A stretch of 64,000 bases of DNA from Penium margaritaceum (GCA_023375785.1 SZWC01003906.1:14684-78683); one strand, 5' to 3'. Counted from the first letter of the stretch, positions 12,480 through 24,626 are shown. Numbers and translations: made by a program. The notes: generated from the sequence alone by a model not told the origin.

Positions 12480-13020
12480 AGAGTGGTTGCGAGTGGTTGC
12501 GAGTGGTTTCGAGTGGTTGTGAGTGGTTACGAGTGGTTGCGAATGGTTGCGAGTGGTTGCGAGTGGTTGCGAGTGGTTGCGAGTGATTGAGAGTTGTTTC
12601 GAACGGTTGTGAGTGATTTCAAGTGGTTACAAGTGGTTGCAAGTGGTTGCGAGTGGTTGGGAGTGGTTGTGAGTTGTTGCAAGTGGTTGTGAGTGGGTGT
12701 GAGTGGTTATGAGTGGTTGCTAGTGGCTGTGAGTGGTTGCCAGTGGGTTGCGAGTGGTTGCGAATTGTTGCAAGTGGATGTGAGTGGTGTGGATGCGAGT
12801 GGTTATGAGTGGTTGCAAGTGGTTGTGTGTGGTTGAGAGTGGTTTCGAGTGGCTACAAGTGGTTGCGAGTGATTGCGAGTGGATGCAAGTGGTTGGGAAT
12901 GATTGTAAGTGGTTGCGATTGCTTTCAAATAGTTGCATGTGGTTGTGAGTGGTTGTGAGAGGTTGCGAATGGTTTCGAGTGGTTGCGAGTGGTTGGAAGT
13001 GGTTGCGAGTGGTAACAAGT
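12480..13020 (+). repeat. Segmental duplication, copy 1 (partner 14,757-15,205)
   Basis: This stretch of decamers, marked by gagagttgttt, gagtgggtgtgagtgg, gttgggaatgattg and gctttcaaatagttgcatg, recurs at 14,757-15,205. Copy 1 contains about 106 bp (12,721-12,826) that is absent from copy 2 at the position of the single N. Confidence 0.85.
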
Positions 13021-13216
13021 GGTTGCGAGTGGTTGTGAGTGGTTGCGAGTTGTTGCGAGTGGTTGTGAGTGGTTGCAAGTGGTTGTGAGTGGTTGTGAGT
13101 GGTTCCGAGTTGTTGCGAGTGGTTACGAGTTGTTGCAAGAGGTTGCGAGTGGTTTCAAGTATTTACTAGTGGTTGCGAGTGGGTGCGAGTGGTTTTGATT
13201 GATTACAAGAGGTTAC

Positions 13217-13464
13217 GAGTGGTTGGGAGTGGTTGTGAGTTGTTGTGAGTTGTTGCGAGTGATTGTGAGTGATTACGAGTGGTTGTGAGGGGGTGCGAGT
13301 GGTTGCAAGTGATTGAGAGTGGTCGCAAGTGGTTGCGAGTGGTTGGGAGTGGTTGTGAGTTGTTGTGAGTTGTTGCGAGTGATTGTGAGTGATTACGAGT
13401 GGTTGTGAGGGGGTGCGAGTGGTTGCAAGTGATTGAGAGTGGTCGCAAGTGGTTGCGAGTGGTT
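13217..13464 (+). repeat. 120-bp local doublet in satellite
   Basis: A block marked by gtgagggggtgcgagtgg and gattgagagtggtcgc repeats with an offset of 120 bp (13,221 and 13,341). Confidence 0.9.
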
Positions 13465-14060
13465 ACGATTGGTTGCGAGTAGTTGTGAGTGGTTGCAAGT
13501 GGTTGCGAGTGGTTGTGAGTGGTTGCAAGTGGTTGCAAGCTCTTGTGAGTGGTTGTGATTGGTTGCGAGTGGTTGAAAGTGGTTGCGAGTGGTTACAAGT
13601 GGTTGGGAGTGGTTGTGAGTGGTTGCGAGTGGTTGCGAATGATTGCGATTGGTTGCGAGTGGTTGGGAGTGCTTGTGTGTGGTCACGGGTGGTTGTGGGT
13701 GATTGCGAATGGTTTCGAGTGGTTGTAAATGAATGCGAGTGGTTGCGAGTGGTTGAGAGGGGTTGCGAGTGATTGCGAGTGAATGGGAGTGGTTGTGAGT
13801 GGTTGCAATTTGTTGTGAGTGGTTGCGGGTGGCTGCGAGTGGTTTTGAACGGTTGTGAGTGGTTGCAAGCTGTTGTGAGTTGTTGCCACTGGTTGCGAGT
13901 GGTTGGGAGTGGTTGTGGGTGGTTGTGAGTGGTTTCAAGTGCTTACGAGTGGTTGTGAGTTGTTTTGAGTGTTCGTGAATTGTTGCGAGTGGTCACGAAT
14001 GGTCGCGAGTGGTTGCAAGTGGTTGTAAGTGGTTGTGAGTGGTTGCAAGTGGTTGAGAGT

Positions 14061-14338
14061 TGTTGGGAGTCGTTGTGAGTGTTTGCGAGTGGTTGTAAGC
14101 TGTTTTGTGTGGTTGCAAGTGGTTGTAGGTGGTTGCGATTGGTTGCGAGTGGTTGCGATTGGGTTCGATTGGTTGCGAGTGGTTGCAAGTGGTTATGAGT
14201 GGTTGCGAGTGGTTGCGAGTTGTTGGGAGTCGTTGTGAGTGTTTGCGAGTGGTTGTAAGCTGTTTTGTGTGGTTGCAAGTGGTTGTAGGTGGTTGCGATT
14301 GGTTGCGAGTGGTTGCGATTGGGTTCGATTGGTTGCGA
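14061..14338 (+). repeat. 160-bp related doublet in satellite
   Basis: A block of about 117 bp marked by gggagtcgttgtgagtg, gtaagctgttttgtg and gattgggttcgattgg recurs at an offset of 160 bp (14,061 and 14,221). Confidence 0.88.
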
Positions 14339-14342
14339 CTGG

Positions 14343-14536
14343 TTGCAAGTGGTTGCGAGTGGTTGCAAGTGGTTATGAGTGGTTGCGAGTAGTTGCGAGT
14401 GGTTATGAGTGGTTGTGAGTGGTTGCGAGTGCTTGCAAGTGGTTGCGAGTGGTTGCAAGTGGTTATGAGTGGTTGCGAGTAGTTGCGAGTGGTTATGAGT
14501 GGTTGTGAGTGGTTGCGAGTGCTTGCAAGTGGTTGC
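14343..14536 (+). repeat. 90-bp local doublet in satellite
   Basis: Nine decamers, including ggttatgagt and agttgcgagt, repeat with an offset of 90 bp (14,361 and 14,451). Confidence 0.85.
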
Positions 14537-14756
14537 TAATGGTTGCTAGTGGTTTCTAGTGGTTGCAAGTGATTACGAGTGGTTCCTAGTGGTTGCGAGT
14601 GGTTGTGAGTAGTTGTGAGTGGTTGTGAGTGGTTGGAAGTGATTGCAAGTGGTTGGGACTGGTTGCAACTGGTTGCGAGTGGTTGCGAGTGATTGTTCGT
14701 GGTTGCGAGTGGTTATGAGAGGTTGCAAGTGGTTTTGATTGGTTGCCAGTTGTTGA

Positions 14757-15205
14757 GAGTGGTTGCGAGTGGTTGCGAGTGGTTTCGAGTGGTTGTGAGT
14801 GGTTACGAGTGGTTGCGAATGGTTGCGAGTGGTTGCGAGTGGTTGCGAGTGGTTGCGAGTAATTGAGAGTTGTTTTGAGCGGTTGTGAGTGATTTCAAGT
14901 GGTTACAAGTGGTTGCAAGTGGTTGCGAGTGGTTGGGAGTGGTTGTGAGTTGTTGCAAGTGGTTGTGAGTGGGTGTGAGTGGTTATGAGTGGTTGCNGTG
15001 TGGTTGAGAGTGGTTTCGAGTGGCTACAAGTGGTTGCGAGTGATTGCGAGTGGATGCAAGTGGTTGGGAATGATTGTAAATGGTTGCGATTGCTTTCAAA
15101 TAGTTGCATGTGGTTGTGAGTGGTTGTGAGAGGTTGCGAATGGTTTCGAGTGGTTGCGAGTGGTTGGAAGTGGTTGCGAGTGGTAACAAGTGGTTGCGAG
15201 TGGCT
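14757..15205 (+). repeat. Segmental duplication, copy 2 (partner 12,480-13,020)
   Basis: It matches copy 1 on both sides of the single N at 14,997 but is about 106 bp shorter there. Confidence 0.85.
14997..14997. other. Single unresolved base, probable contig join
   Basis: One N stands where copy 2 of a duplication loses about 106 bp relative to copy 1. The string ggttatgagtggttgc occurs twice in copy 1, about 97 bp apart, which could have let an assembler skip the interval. Confidence 0.8.
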
Positions 15206-18091
15206 AGAAGTGGTTGTGACTGGTTGGGAGTGGTTGGGAGTGGTCGCAAGTAAGTGCGAGTGGTTGCGAGTGGTTCAGAGTGGTTGCGAGTAGTTACGAG
15301 TCGTTGCGAGTGGTTACGAGTGGTTGCCAGTGGTTACAAGTGGTTGCGAGTGGCTGTGAGCTGTTGCGAGCGGTTTTGAATGGTTGTGAGTTGTTGCGAG
15401 TTGTTGCGAGTGGTTGCGAGTGGTCGCAAGTGGTTACGAGTGCTTGTGAGTCATTGCAAGTGGTTGCGAGTGCTTGTGAGTGGTTGCGAGTGATTGTGAG
15501 CGATTGTGATTTTTTGCGAGTGGTTCGGAGTGGTTGTGCATGGTTGTGAGGGATTGCGAGTGGTTGCAAGTGGTTGGGAGTGGTTGCAAGTGGTTGCGAG
15601 TGGTTTCCAATGGTTACTAGTGGTTGGGATTGGTTGTGAGTGGTTGTGAGTGGTTGCGAGTGGTTGTGAATGGTTGCGAGTATTTCTGAGTAGTTGCAAG
15701 CGGTTGGAAGTGATTACGATTGGTTACAAGTTTGGTTGTGAGTGGATGCGAGTGATTGAAAGTAACTGTGAGTGGTTTCCAATAGTTTCGAGTGGTTGTG
15801 AGTGGTTTCGGAGCAGTTGCAAGTGGTTGCGAGTGGTTGCGAGTGGTTTTGAGTGGTTGTGAGTGGTTGCAAGTGGTTGGAAGTGGTTTCGAGTGGTTGC
15901 AAGTGGTTGGGAGTGGTTGCAAGTGGTTGCGAGGGATTGTGAATGGTTGCGAGTGGTTGTGAGTGGTTGTGAGTGGTTGCGTGTGATTATGGGTAGTTTT
16001 GTGTGGGTTTAGGTGGTTGCGAGGTTTGTGAGTGGTTTCTAGTGGTTCCTAGTGGTTTTGAGTGGTTGTGAGTGCTTGTGAGTGGTTGCGAGTGGTTGTG
16101 AGTGGTTGCAAATGATTGCGAGTGGTTGCGAGTGGTTGCGAGTGCTCGTGAGTGGTCCCGAGTGGTTCTAGGTTATTGCAAGTGTTTGCAAGTGGTTTTG
16201 AATGAATGCGAGTGGTTGCGAGTGGTTGTGAGTGGTTACGAGTGATTGCGAGTGAATGCAAGTGGTTGTGAGTAGTTACAATTGGTTTTGAGTGGCTGCG
16301 GAGGGGTGCGAGTGGTTTTTTGATGGTTTTGAGTTGTTGCAAGCGGTTGTGAGTTGTTGCCACTGGTTGTGAGTGGTTGCCACTGGTTGTGAGTGGTTGC
16401 GAGTGGTTGTGGGTGATTGTGAGTGGTTGCAAGTGGTTGCGAGTGGTTGCGAGTGGTTTTGAGTGTTTGCGATTGGTTGCGAGATGTTACGAGTCGTCGC
16501 AAGTGGTTGCAAGTGGTTGCAAGTGGTTGTGAGTGGTTGGGAGTCGTTGTGAGTGTTTGCTAGTGGTTGTAAGTTGTTTTTTGTGGTTGGAAGTTGTTGC
16601 AACTGGTTGCGATTGGTTGCGAGTGGTTGCTATTAGGTCGGATTGGTTGCAAGTGGTTGCGAGTGGTTTTGGGTGGTTCCGAGTGGTTGCAAGTGGTTCT
16701 GAGTGGTTGCGAGTAGTTGCGAGTGGTGATGAGTGGTTGTGAGTAGTTGCGAGTTGTTGTGAGTGGTTGCAAGTTGTTTTCGGTGGTTGCGAGTGGTTGC
16801 AAGTGATTGCAAGTGGTTCCGAGTGGTTGCGAGTGGTTGTGAGTAGTTATGAGTGGTTGTGAGTGGTTGCAAGTGGTTTATGAGTGGTTGGAACTGGTTT
16901 CAACTGGCTGCGAGTGGTTGCGCGTGGTTATTCGTGGTTGCAAGTGGTTGCGAGTGGTTGTGAAAGGTTGCGAGTGGTTTCCATTGGTTGCCAGTTGTTG
17001 TGAGTGGTTCTGAGTGGTTGCGAGTGGTGGTGAGTGGTTTCGAGTGGTTGTGAGTGGTTGTCAGTGGTTGCGAGTTGTTGCGATTGATTGCAAGTGGTTG
17101 CAAGTGGTTGCGAGTGGTTGCGAGTGGTTGCGAGTGGTTGCAAGTGGTTGCAAGTCATCGCAAGTGGTAATGAGTGGTTGCCAGTGGCTGCCAATGGTTG
17201 CCAGTGGTTGTCAGTGGTTTTGAGTGGTTTCAAGCAATTGCGAGTGGTTGTGAGTGGTTGCGAGTGGCTGCGGGGTGTTGTGAGTTGTTGCGAGTGGTTA
17301 TGAGTGGTTGCGAGTGATTGCGATTGGTTGCAAGTGCTTGTGAGTGGTTGCAAGTGATTGTGATCAATTGCGGGTTTTTATGAGTGGTTGCGAATGGTTC
17401 TAAGTGGTTGGGAGTGGCTGCGAGTGGTTGCGAGTGGTTGCGAGTGGTTGAGACTGCTTGCAAGTGGTTGGGAGTGGTTGCCAGTGGTTGGGAGTGGTTG
17501 GGACTGGTTGCGCGTTGTTGTGAGTGGTTGGGAGTGGTTGCGAGTTGTTGCAAGTGGTTACGAGTGATTGCGATTGGTTGCGAGTGGTTGCCAGTGGCTG
17601 TGAGTGGTTGGGAGTGATTATGAGCAATTGTGAGAGGTTGAGATTAGTTGCAAGTGGATATGAGTGATTAGGAGTTGTTGTAAAAGGTTGTGAGTGGTTG
17701 TGTGTGGTTTCGAGTAGTCATACGTTTCTGCGAGTGATTGCGAGTGGTTCTGAGTGGTTTTGAGTGGTTGGGAGTGGTTGCAAATGGTTGCAAGTGGTTG
17801 TGAGTGGTTGCGAGTAGTTTTGAGTGGTCGCGAGTGGTGGCGAGTGGTCACAAGTGGTGGCGAGTGGTTGCAAGTGATTGCGAGTGGTTGCAATTGGTTG
17901 TGTGGGATAAAGAGTGGTTGGGAGTAGTTGTGAGTGGTTGTGATTGGTTGCGCGTGGTTGCGAGTAGTTGTGTCTGGTTGTGAGTGCCTGTGAGGTTTGT
18001 GAGTGGTTGCAAGTGGTTACGAGTGGTTGTGAGTTGTTGCGATTGGTTGCGAGTGGTTGTGAGTTGTTCCGAGTAGTTGGCCATGGTTGCT

Positions 18092-18319
18092 AGTGGTTGC
18101 GAGTGGTTGCAAGTTTTTGTGAGTGGCTGCGAGTGGTTGCAAGTGGTTTTGAGTGGTTGCGAGCTGTTGCGAGTGGTTGCGAGTGGTTGAGAGTGGTTGC
18201 AAGTGGTTGCGAGTGGTTGCAAGTTTTTGTGAGTGGCTGCGAGTGGTTGCAAGTGGTTTTGAGTGGTTGCGAGCTGTTGCGAGTGGTTGCGAGTGGTTGA
18301 GAGTGGTTGCAAGTGGTTG
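18092..18319 (+). repeat. 110-bp local doublet in satellite
   Basis: A block marked by gcaagtttttgtgagtgg and gcgagctgttgc repeats with an offset of 110 bp (18,111 and 18,221). Confidence 0.88.
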
Positions 18320-19390
18320 TGAGTGGTTGGGTGTGGGTACAAGTGGTTGCAAGTGGTTGTGAGTAGTTGCCAGTGGTTGCAAGCACTTGCAAGTGGTTAC
18401 AAGTGCTTGCGAATGCTTGTGAGTGCTTGCGAGTGGTTGCGAGTGGTTGCAAGAGAATTCCAGTGATTCTGAGTGGTTGCAGGTGGTTGCAAGTGGTTGC
18501 AGATGATTCTGAGTTGTTGCAAGTGGTTGTAAGTGGTTGCGAGTGGTTGCGAGTGGTGCCGAGTGGTTGTGAGTGGTTGCGAGTGATTGTGAGTGATCGC
18601 GAGAGGTTGCGAGTAGTTGCGAGTGGTTGTGAGTGATTCTGAGTGGTTGTGAGTTGTTGCGAGTGGTTGCGAGTGCTTGTGAGAGATTGCGCATGGTTGC
18701 AAGTGGTTACGAGTGGTTGGGAGTAGTTGTGAGTGGTTACAAGTGGTTGCAAGTGGTTACAACTGGTTGCGAGTGGTTGCAAATAGTTGGGAGTTGTTGC
18801 GAGTGGTTGCGAGTGGTTGCAATTGGTTGTGAGTGATTGCAAGTGTTTGCGAGTGGTTATGGGTGGTTATGAGTGGTTGCGAGTGGTTGGGAGTCATTGC
18901 GAATGGTTGCGAGCGGTTGCAAGTGGTTGTGAAAGGTAGCAAGAAGTTTTGAGAAGATGCATGTCGTTGCACGTGGTTGCGAGTGGTTGCAAGTGGTTGC
19001 AAATGCTTGCGAGTGATTGCAAGTGGTTGTGCGTGTTTGCGTCTACTTGTGAGTGGTTACAAGTGATTATGAGTGGTTGGGAGTGGTTGCAAATGAATGC
19101 GAGTGGTTGCAAGTGCTTGCGAGTGGTTGCGAGTGGTTGCTAGTGGTTGTGAATGGCTGCAAGTGATTGTGAGTGGCTGCAAGTGGTTGCAAGTGGTTGC
19201 GAGTGGTTACGAGTAGTTGTGAGTGGTTGTGAGTGATTTGTGAGGAGTTGTAGTGGTTTTCAGTGGTCACGACTGGTCAAGAGTGGTCGGGAGGGGTCGC
19301 GAGTGGTTGTCAGTGGTTGCGAGTGATTGCGAGTTGTTGCGGGTGGTTGCGAGTGGTTACGAGTGGTTGCGAGTTGTTGCGAGTGGTTGT

Positions 19391-19761
19391 GAGTGGTTGT
19401 GCGTGGTTGCAAATGGTTACGAGTGGTTGCGAGTGGTTACGATTGGTTGGGAGTGGTTGCAAGTGGTTGCGAGTGGTTGTGAGTGCTTGCGAGTGGTTGG
19501 GAGTGGTTGTGAGTGGTTGCAAGTGGTTGTGAGTTGTTGCAAGTGATTGCGAGTGGTTATGAGTGGTTGCGAGTGGTTGTGCGTGGTTGCAAATGGTTAC
19601 GAGTGGTTGCGAGTGGTTACGATTGGTTGGGAGTGGTTGCAAGTGGTTGCGAGTGGTTGTGAGTGCTTGCGAGTGGTTGGGAGTGGTTGTGAGTGGTTGC
19701 AAGTGGTTGTGAGTTGTTGCAAGTGATTGCGAGTGGTTATGAGTGGTTGCGAGTGGTTGTG
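19391..19761 (+). repeat. 180-bp local doublet in satellite
   Basis: Eighteen decamers marked by gtgcgtggttgcaaatgg and ggttacgattggttggg repeat with an offset of 180 bp (19,391 and 19,571). The decamer content differs from the 180-bp array at 11-12.5 kb. Confidence 0.9.
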
Positions 19762-21051
19762 AGTGGTCGCGAGTGGTTGTGATTGGTTACAAGTGGTTGT
19801 GAGTGGTTGAAAGTGGTTGCGAGTGTTTGCGAGTAGTAGCGAGTGGTTGTGAGTGGTTTCAAGTGGTTGCGAGTAGATGGGAGTGGTTGCGAGTGGTTGC
19901 GAGTGGTTGCTAGTGATTGCGATTGGTTTCGAGTGGTTGCGAGTGGTTACGAGTGGTTGCAAGTAGTTGCGAGTGGTTGCGAGTGGTTGCGAGTGGTTGT
20001 GAGTGGTTACAAGTGGTTGCGAGGGTTTATGAGTGGTTGCGAGTGGGTGCGAATTGTTGCGAGTGATTGTGAGAAGTTACAAGTGGTTGGGAGCGTTTGT
20101 GAGTTGTTGTGAGTTGTTGTGAGTGATTGTGAGTGACTACGAGTGGTTTTGAGTGGGTGCGAGTGGTTGCAAGTGATTGCGATTAGTTGCAAGTGGTTGC
20201 GAGTGGTTGTAAATGGTTGCGATTGGTTGCTAGCTCTTGTGAGTGGTTGCGAGTGGTTGCAAGTTGTTGCGAGTGGTTGCGAGTGGTTGCAAGAGGTCAT
20301 GAATGATTGCTTGTGGTTGCGACTGGTTGCGAGTGCTTGTGAGTGGTCGCGAGTGGTTTTGGGTGATTGCGAATTGTTGCGAGTGGTTGCGAGTGCTTGC
20401 GAGTGAATGAGAGTGGTTGTGAGTGGTTGCAATTATTTGTGAGTCGTTTCGGATGGCTGCGAGTGGTTGTGAATGGTTGTGAGTGGTTGCAAGCGGTTGT
20501 GAGTTGTTGCCACTGGTTGCGAGTTCTTGCGAGTGGTTGTGGGTGGTTCTGAGTGGTTGCAAGTGGTTGCAATTGGTTGCGAGTGGTTTTGAGTGTTCGT
20601 GAGTGGTTGCGAGTGATTATGAATGGTGGTGAGTGGTTGCAAGTGGTTGCGAGTGGTTGGGAGTCGTTGTGAGTGTTTGCGAGTGGTCGTAAGTTGTTTT
20701 GTGTGGTTGCGAGTGGTTGCAAGTGGTTTCGATGGGTTGCGAGTGGTTTCGATTGGGTGGGATTGGTTGTAAGTGGTTGCGTATGGGTATGAGTGGTTGC
20801 GAGTGGTTGCAAGTGGTTGTGAGTAGTTGTGAGTAGTTGCGAGTGGTTATGAGTGGTTGTGAGTGGTTGCGAGTGCTTGCAAGTGGGTGCAAGTGGTTGC
20901 CAGTGGTTCCGAGTGGTTGCAAGTGATTGCGAGTGGTTCCTAGTGGTTGCAAGTCGTTGTGAGTTGTTATAAGTGGCTGTGAGTTGTGGCAAGTGGTTGC
21001 AAGTGGTTGGGACTGGTTGCAACTGGATGTGAGTGGTTGCGAGTGGCTGTT

Positions 21052-21503
21052 AGTGGTTGCGAGTGGTTGCGAGTGGTTGTGAGAGGTTGCGAGTGGTTTC
21101 GATTGGTTGTCAGTTCTTTTCAGTGGTTGCGAGTAGTTGCGAGTGGTTGCGAGTGGTTGCGAGTGGTTTCGAGTGGTTTTGAGTGGTTTTGAGTGGTTGT
21201 GAGTGGTTGCGAGGGGTTGCGAGTGGTTGCGAGTGGTTGCGAGTGGTTCTGAGTGGTTGCGAGTGGTTGCAAGTGGTTGTGAGTAGTTGTGAGTAGTTGC
21301 GAGTGGTTATGAGTGGTTGTGAGTGGTTGCGAGTGGTTGCGAGTGGTTGTGAGAGGTTGCGAGTGGTTTCGATTGGTTGTCAGTTCTTTTCAGTGGTTGC
21401 GAGTAGTTGCGAGTGGTTGCGAGTGGTTGCGAGTGGTTTCGAGTGGTTTTGAGTGGTTTTGAGTGGTTGTGAGTGGTTGCGAGGGGTTGCGAGTGGTTGC
21501 GAG
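21052..21503 (+). repeat. 270-bp local doublet in satellite
   Basis: A block marked by gattggttgtcagttctttt and gagtggttttgagtggtttt repeats with an offset of 270 bp (21,081 and 21,351). Confidence 0.88.
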
Positions 21504-22799
21504 CGGTTGCGAGTAGTTGTGAGATGTTTCGAGTGGTTATGAGTGATTTCAAGTGCTTACAAGTGGTTGCCAGTGGTTGCGAGTGATTGCGAATGGTTGT
21601 GAGTTGTTGCAAGTGGTTGTAAGTGGTTCTAAGTGGTTGTGACTGGTTGCGAGTGGCTGTGAGTGGTTTCAAATGGGTTGCAAGTGGTTACAAGTTGCTG
21701 CATGTGGTTGTGAGTGGTGTGGATGTGAGTGGTTATGAGTGGTTGCAAGTGGTTGCGTGTGGTTGCGAGTGGTTGCGAGGGGTTACAAGTGGTTACAGTG
21801 ATTGCGAGTGGTTGCAAGTAGTTTGAGTGAATGTATGTGGTTGCGATTGGTTGCAAGTAGTCGCATTTAGTTGTGAGTGGTTGTGAGTGGTTGGGAATGG
21901 TTGTGAGTAGTTGCGAGTGGTTGGAAGTGGTTGCGAGTGGTTACAAGTGGTTGCGAGTGGTTCCAGGTGGTTGTGAGTGGTTGCGAGTGGTTGTGAGTGG
22001 CTGCAAGTGGGTACGAGTGGTTGCGAGTGGTTGTGAGTGGTTGCGAGTAGTTGCGAGTCATTGTGAGTGGTTACGAGTGGTTGCCAATGGTTACAAGTGG
22101 TTGCGAGTGGTTGTGAGTGGTTGTGAGCGGTTGCGAATGATTTTGAGTTGTTGCGAGTGGATGCTTGTGGTTGCAAGTGGTTGCGAGTGGTTACAAGTGC
22201 TTATGAGTCATTGCAAGTGGTTACGAGTTCTTGCGGGTGGTTGCAAGTGATTGTGAGCGATTGTGATTGGTTGAGAGTGATTACGAATGGTTGCGAGTGG
22301 TTGGGAGTAGTTACGAGTGGTTCCAAGGGGTTGCGAGTGGTTGCAAGTGGTTGGGAGCGGTTGCAAGTGGTTGCGAGTGGTTTCCAATGGTTGCAAGTAG
22401 TTGGGATTGGTTGTGAGTGGTTGTGAGTGATTGCGAGTGGTTGTGAGCGGTTGCGAGTACTTCTGAGTGGTTAAGAGTGGTTGCGAGTGGTTACAAGTGG
22501 TTACAAGTGTGGTTGTGAGTGGTTGCGAGTGATTGCACGTAATTGTAAGTGGTTGCGAGTAGTTGCAAGTCATTGAGAGTGGTTTGGAGTAGTTGGAAGT
22601 GGTTGCAAGTGGTTGCGAGTGGGTTTGAGTGCTTGCGATTGGTTGGCAATGGTTGGGAGTGGTTTGGAGTGGTTCTAAGTGGTTGGGAGTGGTTGCAAGT
22701 GGTTGCGAGGTATTGTGAATGGTTGCGAGTGGTTGTGAGTGGTTGTGATTGGTTGCGTGTGGTTGTGACTAGTTTTGTGTGGTTTTAGGTGGTTGCAAA

Positions 22800-22856
22800 N
22801 NNNNNNNNNNNNNNNNNNNNNNNNNNNNNNNNNNNNNNNNNNNNNNNNNNNNNNNN
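22800..22856. other. Assembly gap, 57 N
   Basis: A run of N within satellite. Sequence on both sides is the same decamer family, so the true length of the missing satellite is unknown. Confidence 0.99.
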
Positions 22857-23983
22857 CGAGTGGTTGCGAGTAATTGTGAGTGGTTGCAAGTGGTTGCAAA
22901 TGGTTGCGAGTGGTTGCGAGTTATTGCGAGTGGTTGCGAGTGGTTGCGAGTGGTTGCAAGTCGTTGCAAGTGCTTACAAGTGCTTGCGAGTGCTTGTGAT
23001 TGCTTGCGAGTGGTTGGGAGCGGTTGCAAGTGATTGCGAGTGATTGCGAGTGCTGGCAAGTGGCTCCGAGTGGGTGCAAGTGATGTTGAGTAGTTGCGAG
23101 TGGTTGTGACTGGTTACGAGTTGTTGCGTGTGGTTGCGATCGGTTGTGAGTGATCATGTCATTATGGCTGATTGCAAGAGTTTGCGAGTGGTTGCAAGTT
23201 GTTGTGAGTTGTTGCGACTGGTTACAAGTGCTTGCGAGTGGTTACAAGTGGTTGCAAGTGGTTGCGAGTGGTTGGGGGTGGTTGGGAGTGGTCAAAAGTG
23301 GTTGCGAGTGGGTACAAGTGGTTGGGAGATGTTGCGAGTGGTTGGGAGTAGTTGTGAGTGTTTGCGAGTGGTTATGAGTGGTTGCGAGTGGTTGTGAACG
23401 GTTACAGATGGTTACCATTGGTTGCGAGTCATTGCAAGTGTTTGCAAGTGATTGTGAGAGGTTGCGAGTGGTCGTGAGAATTTGCGAGTGGTTGCGAGTT
23501 TTTGTGAGTGGTTGCAAGTGGTTCCGAGTGGTTGCGAATGGTTCCGAGTGATTGCGAGTACTTGCAAGTGGTTGCGAGTGGCTGCAAATGTTTGTGAATT
23601 GTTGCGGGTGATTATGAGTAATTGCGAGTTGTTCTATTTGGTTGCAAGTGGTTGCAAGTGGTTGCGAGTGTTTGCGAGTAGTTGCGAGTGGCTGTGAGTG
23701 GTTGCAAGTGGTTGTGAGTGGTTTCCAAGTGTTGTGAGTGGTTGCGAGTGGTTGTGAGTGGTTGTGAGTGGTTACAAGTGGTTGCAACTGGGTGCGAGTG
23801 GTCGCGAGTGGTTGTGAGTGGTTGTGAGTGGTTGCGAGTGGTTGTGAGCGGTTGCGAATGGTTGCAAGTGTTTGCGAGTGGTTGTGAGTGATGGCAAGTT
23901 GTTATGAGTGGTTGGAAGTAGTTGTGAGTTGTTGTGAATGGTTGTGAGTGATTGTGAGTGATTGCGAGTGGTTGCAAGTGGTT

Positions 23984-23988
23984 GCGAG
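23984..23988 (+). repeat. Target-site duplication, left (gcgag)
   Basis: The five satellite bases directly before the solo LTR are gcgag, identical to the five directly after it. Five-base duplications are usual for Ty1/copia integration. Duplicated satellite could mimic this, but the terminal TG and CA and the exact edges support it. Confidence 0.85.
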
Positions 23989-24327
23989 TGTTGGCCTGAG
24001 GGTGAGTGTGCACCCTGGAGGGTCCCTAGCAGTGGCTGGTTCACACCACCAACTCTTTTTGGAGAGACTGAAAGTGTGGAGGCAAGTAGTTCCAAGGATG
24101 GCAGAAAACTTGTCAGAGATTGAGGCAATATGTTTGGCCTCAAATGACTGGGAATGAATTCTTTTTCAAGGCCCACAAGCAGTGGAATTTTTTAGCCACT
24201 GATCTAAGCTTTCCAGAACACCAAAGCATGCCAGATTTGGAGCTTCCTAGCAGATTCTATGGCTTCTAGAGTGCTCCTTGGTAGGCTGTCCTTTTCCCAC
24301 CTGGGAAGGCATCCCTTCCCTCCTCTA

Positions 24328-24478
24328 GAAGCTTCTGCCCCTTCCTAGATTCCTCAGCTTGCTTCTAGTAGGAGGGAAGGTGTCCAGAAGACCAAGACAC
24401 CTCTAGATGCCTTGTAGGACAAGTCACCCCTTCTAGAAGGTGTGCCACCTTCCTGGACCCTCACCTGACCTTCTAGAA
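24328..24478. promoter_or_regulatory. Cluster of heat-shock-element-like dyads in solo LTR
   Basis: GAAnnTTC or TTCnnGAA dyads occur as gaagcttc (24,328-24,335), ttctagaa (24,431-24,438) and ttctagaa (24,471-24,478). Several further tctaga hexamers lie close by. This matches the core heat-shock-factor half-site arrangement. Heat-shock control is an inference, since such dyads can arise by chance. Confidence 0.4.
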
Positions 24479-24559
24479 ACTTAAAGAGGAACTCTACAGG
24501 TTGAGCTAGCTTCATAGCATCTATTTTCTACCTCCCTTGAGGCAGGGCAGAAATTGATC

Positions 24560-24626
24560 TTGTGGGACTTGAATCCGGGCCCCTGCCTCTAGAGGTGGAC
24601 ACCATTAACCACTAAGCCACTAAGGC
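24560..24626 (-). promoter_or_regulatory. tRNA-like pol III A/B-box module in solo LTR
   Basis: On the - strand, tggcttagtgg (24,619 down to 24,609) fits the tRNA A box. The string gattcaagtcc (24,575 down to 24,565) fits the B box, about 33 bp downstream as in a tRNA. An acceptor stem is not evident and the anticodon arm pairs poorly, so this is not a functional tRNA gene. It may be a tRNA-derived SINE head captured in the LTR, or a tRNA-like part of the LTR itself. Confidence 0.6.

Larger units (their letters stand above)
10889..13181 (+). repeat. Dispersed 140-bp duplication flanking the 180-bp array
   Basis: The sequence at about 10,889-11,022, which leads into the first 180-bp unit, recurs at about 13,045-13,181, including the aagtatttac marker, and then diverges. 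Only these two end segments are the duplicated pair. A fragment of the 180-bp unit also appears at about 15,258-15,325. Confidence 0.75.
1061..23988 (+). repeat. 10-bp satellite, main block 1
   Basis: About 23 kb of tandem gcgagtggtt-type decamers. The commonest variants are gcaagtggtt and gtgagtggtt, with rarer changes such as gcgattggtt, gcgactggtt, gccagtggtt, gctagtggtt and gggagtggtt. The 10-bp register is kept over long runs, with occasional one- or few-base slips. Local doublets and one homogenised array are listed separately. It encodes only periodic peptides (ASGCEWLRVV type on +, NHSQPLATTR type on -) and shows no gene, RNA gene or promoter I can support. Confidence 0.97.

Noticed and set aside
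10887-12590. A 567-codon + strand open frame, as a repetitive protein gene
   Set aside because: It is the 180-bp satellite array read in frame, with no composition change, promoter or non-repeat domain at either end. Its openness follows from the stop-free unit and a period divisible by three.
23772-24176. Open frame of 134 codons on the - strand over the left end of the solo LTR
   Set aside because: It runs from LTR sequence straight into satellite, matches no family I know, and starts inside the LTR. Chance frame.
24560-24626. True tRNA gene
   Set aside because: A and B boxes are present, but the acceptor stem is missing and the anticodon arm pairs poorly. Kept only as a tRNA-like module.
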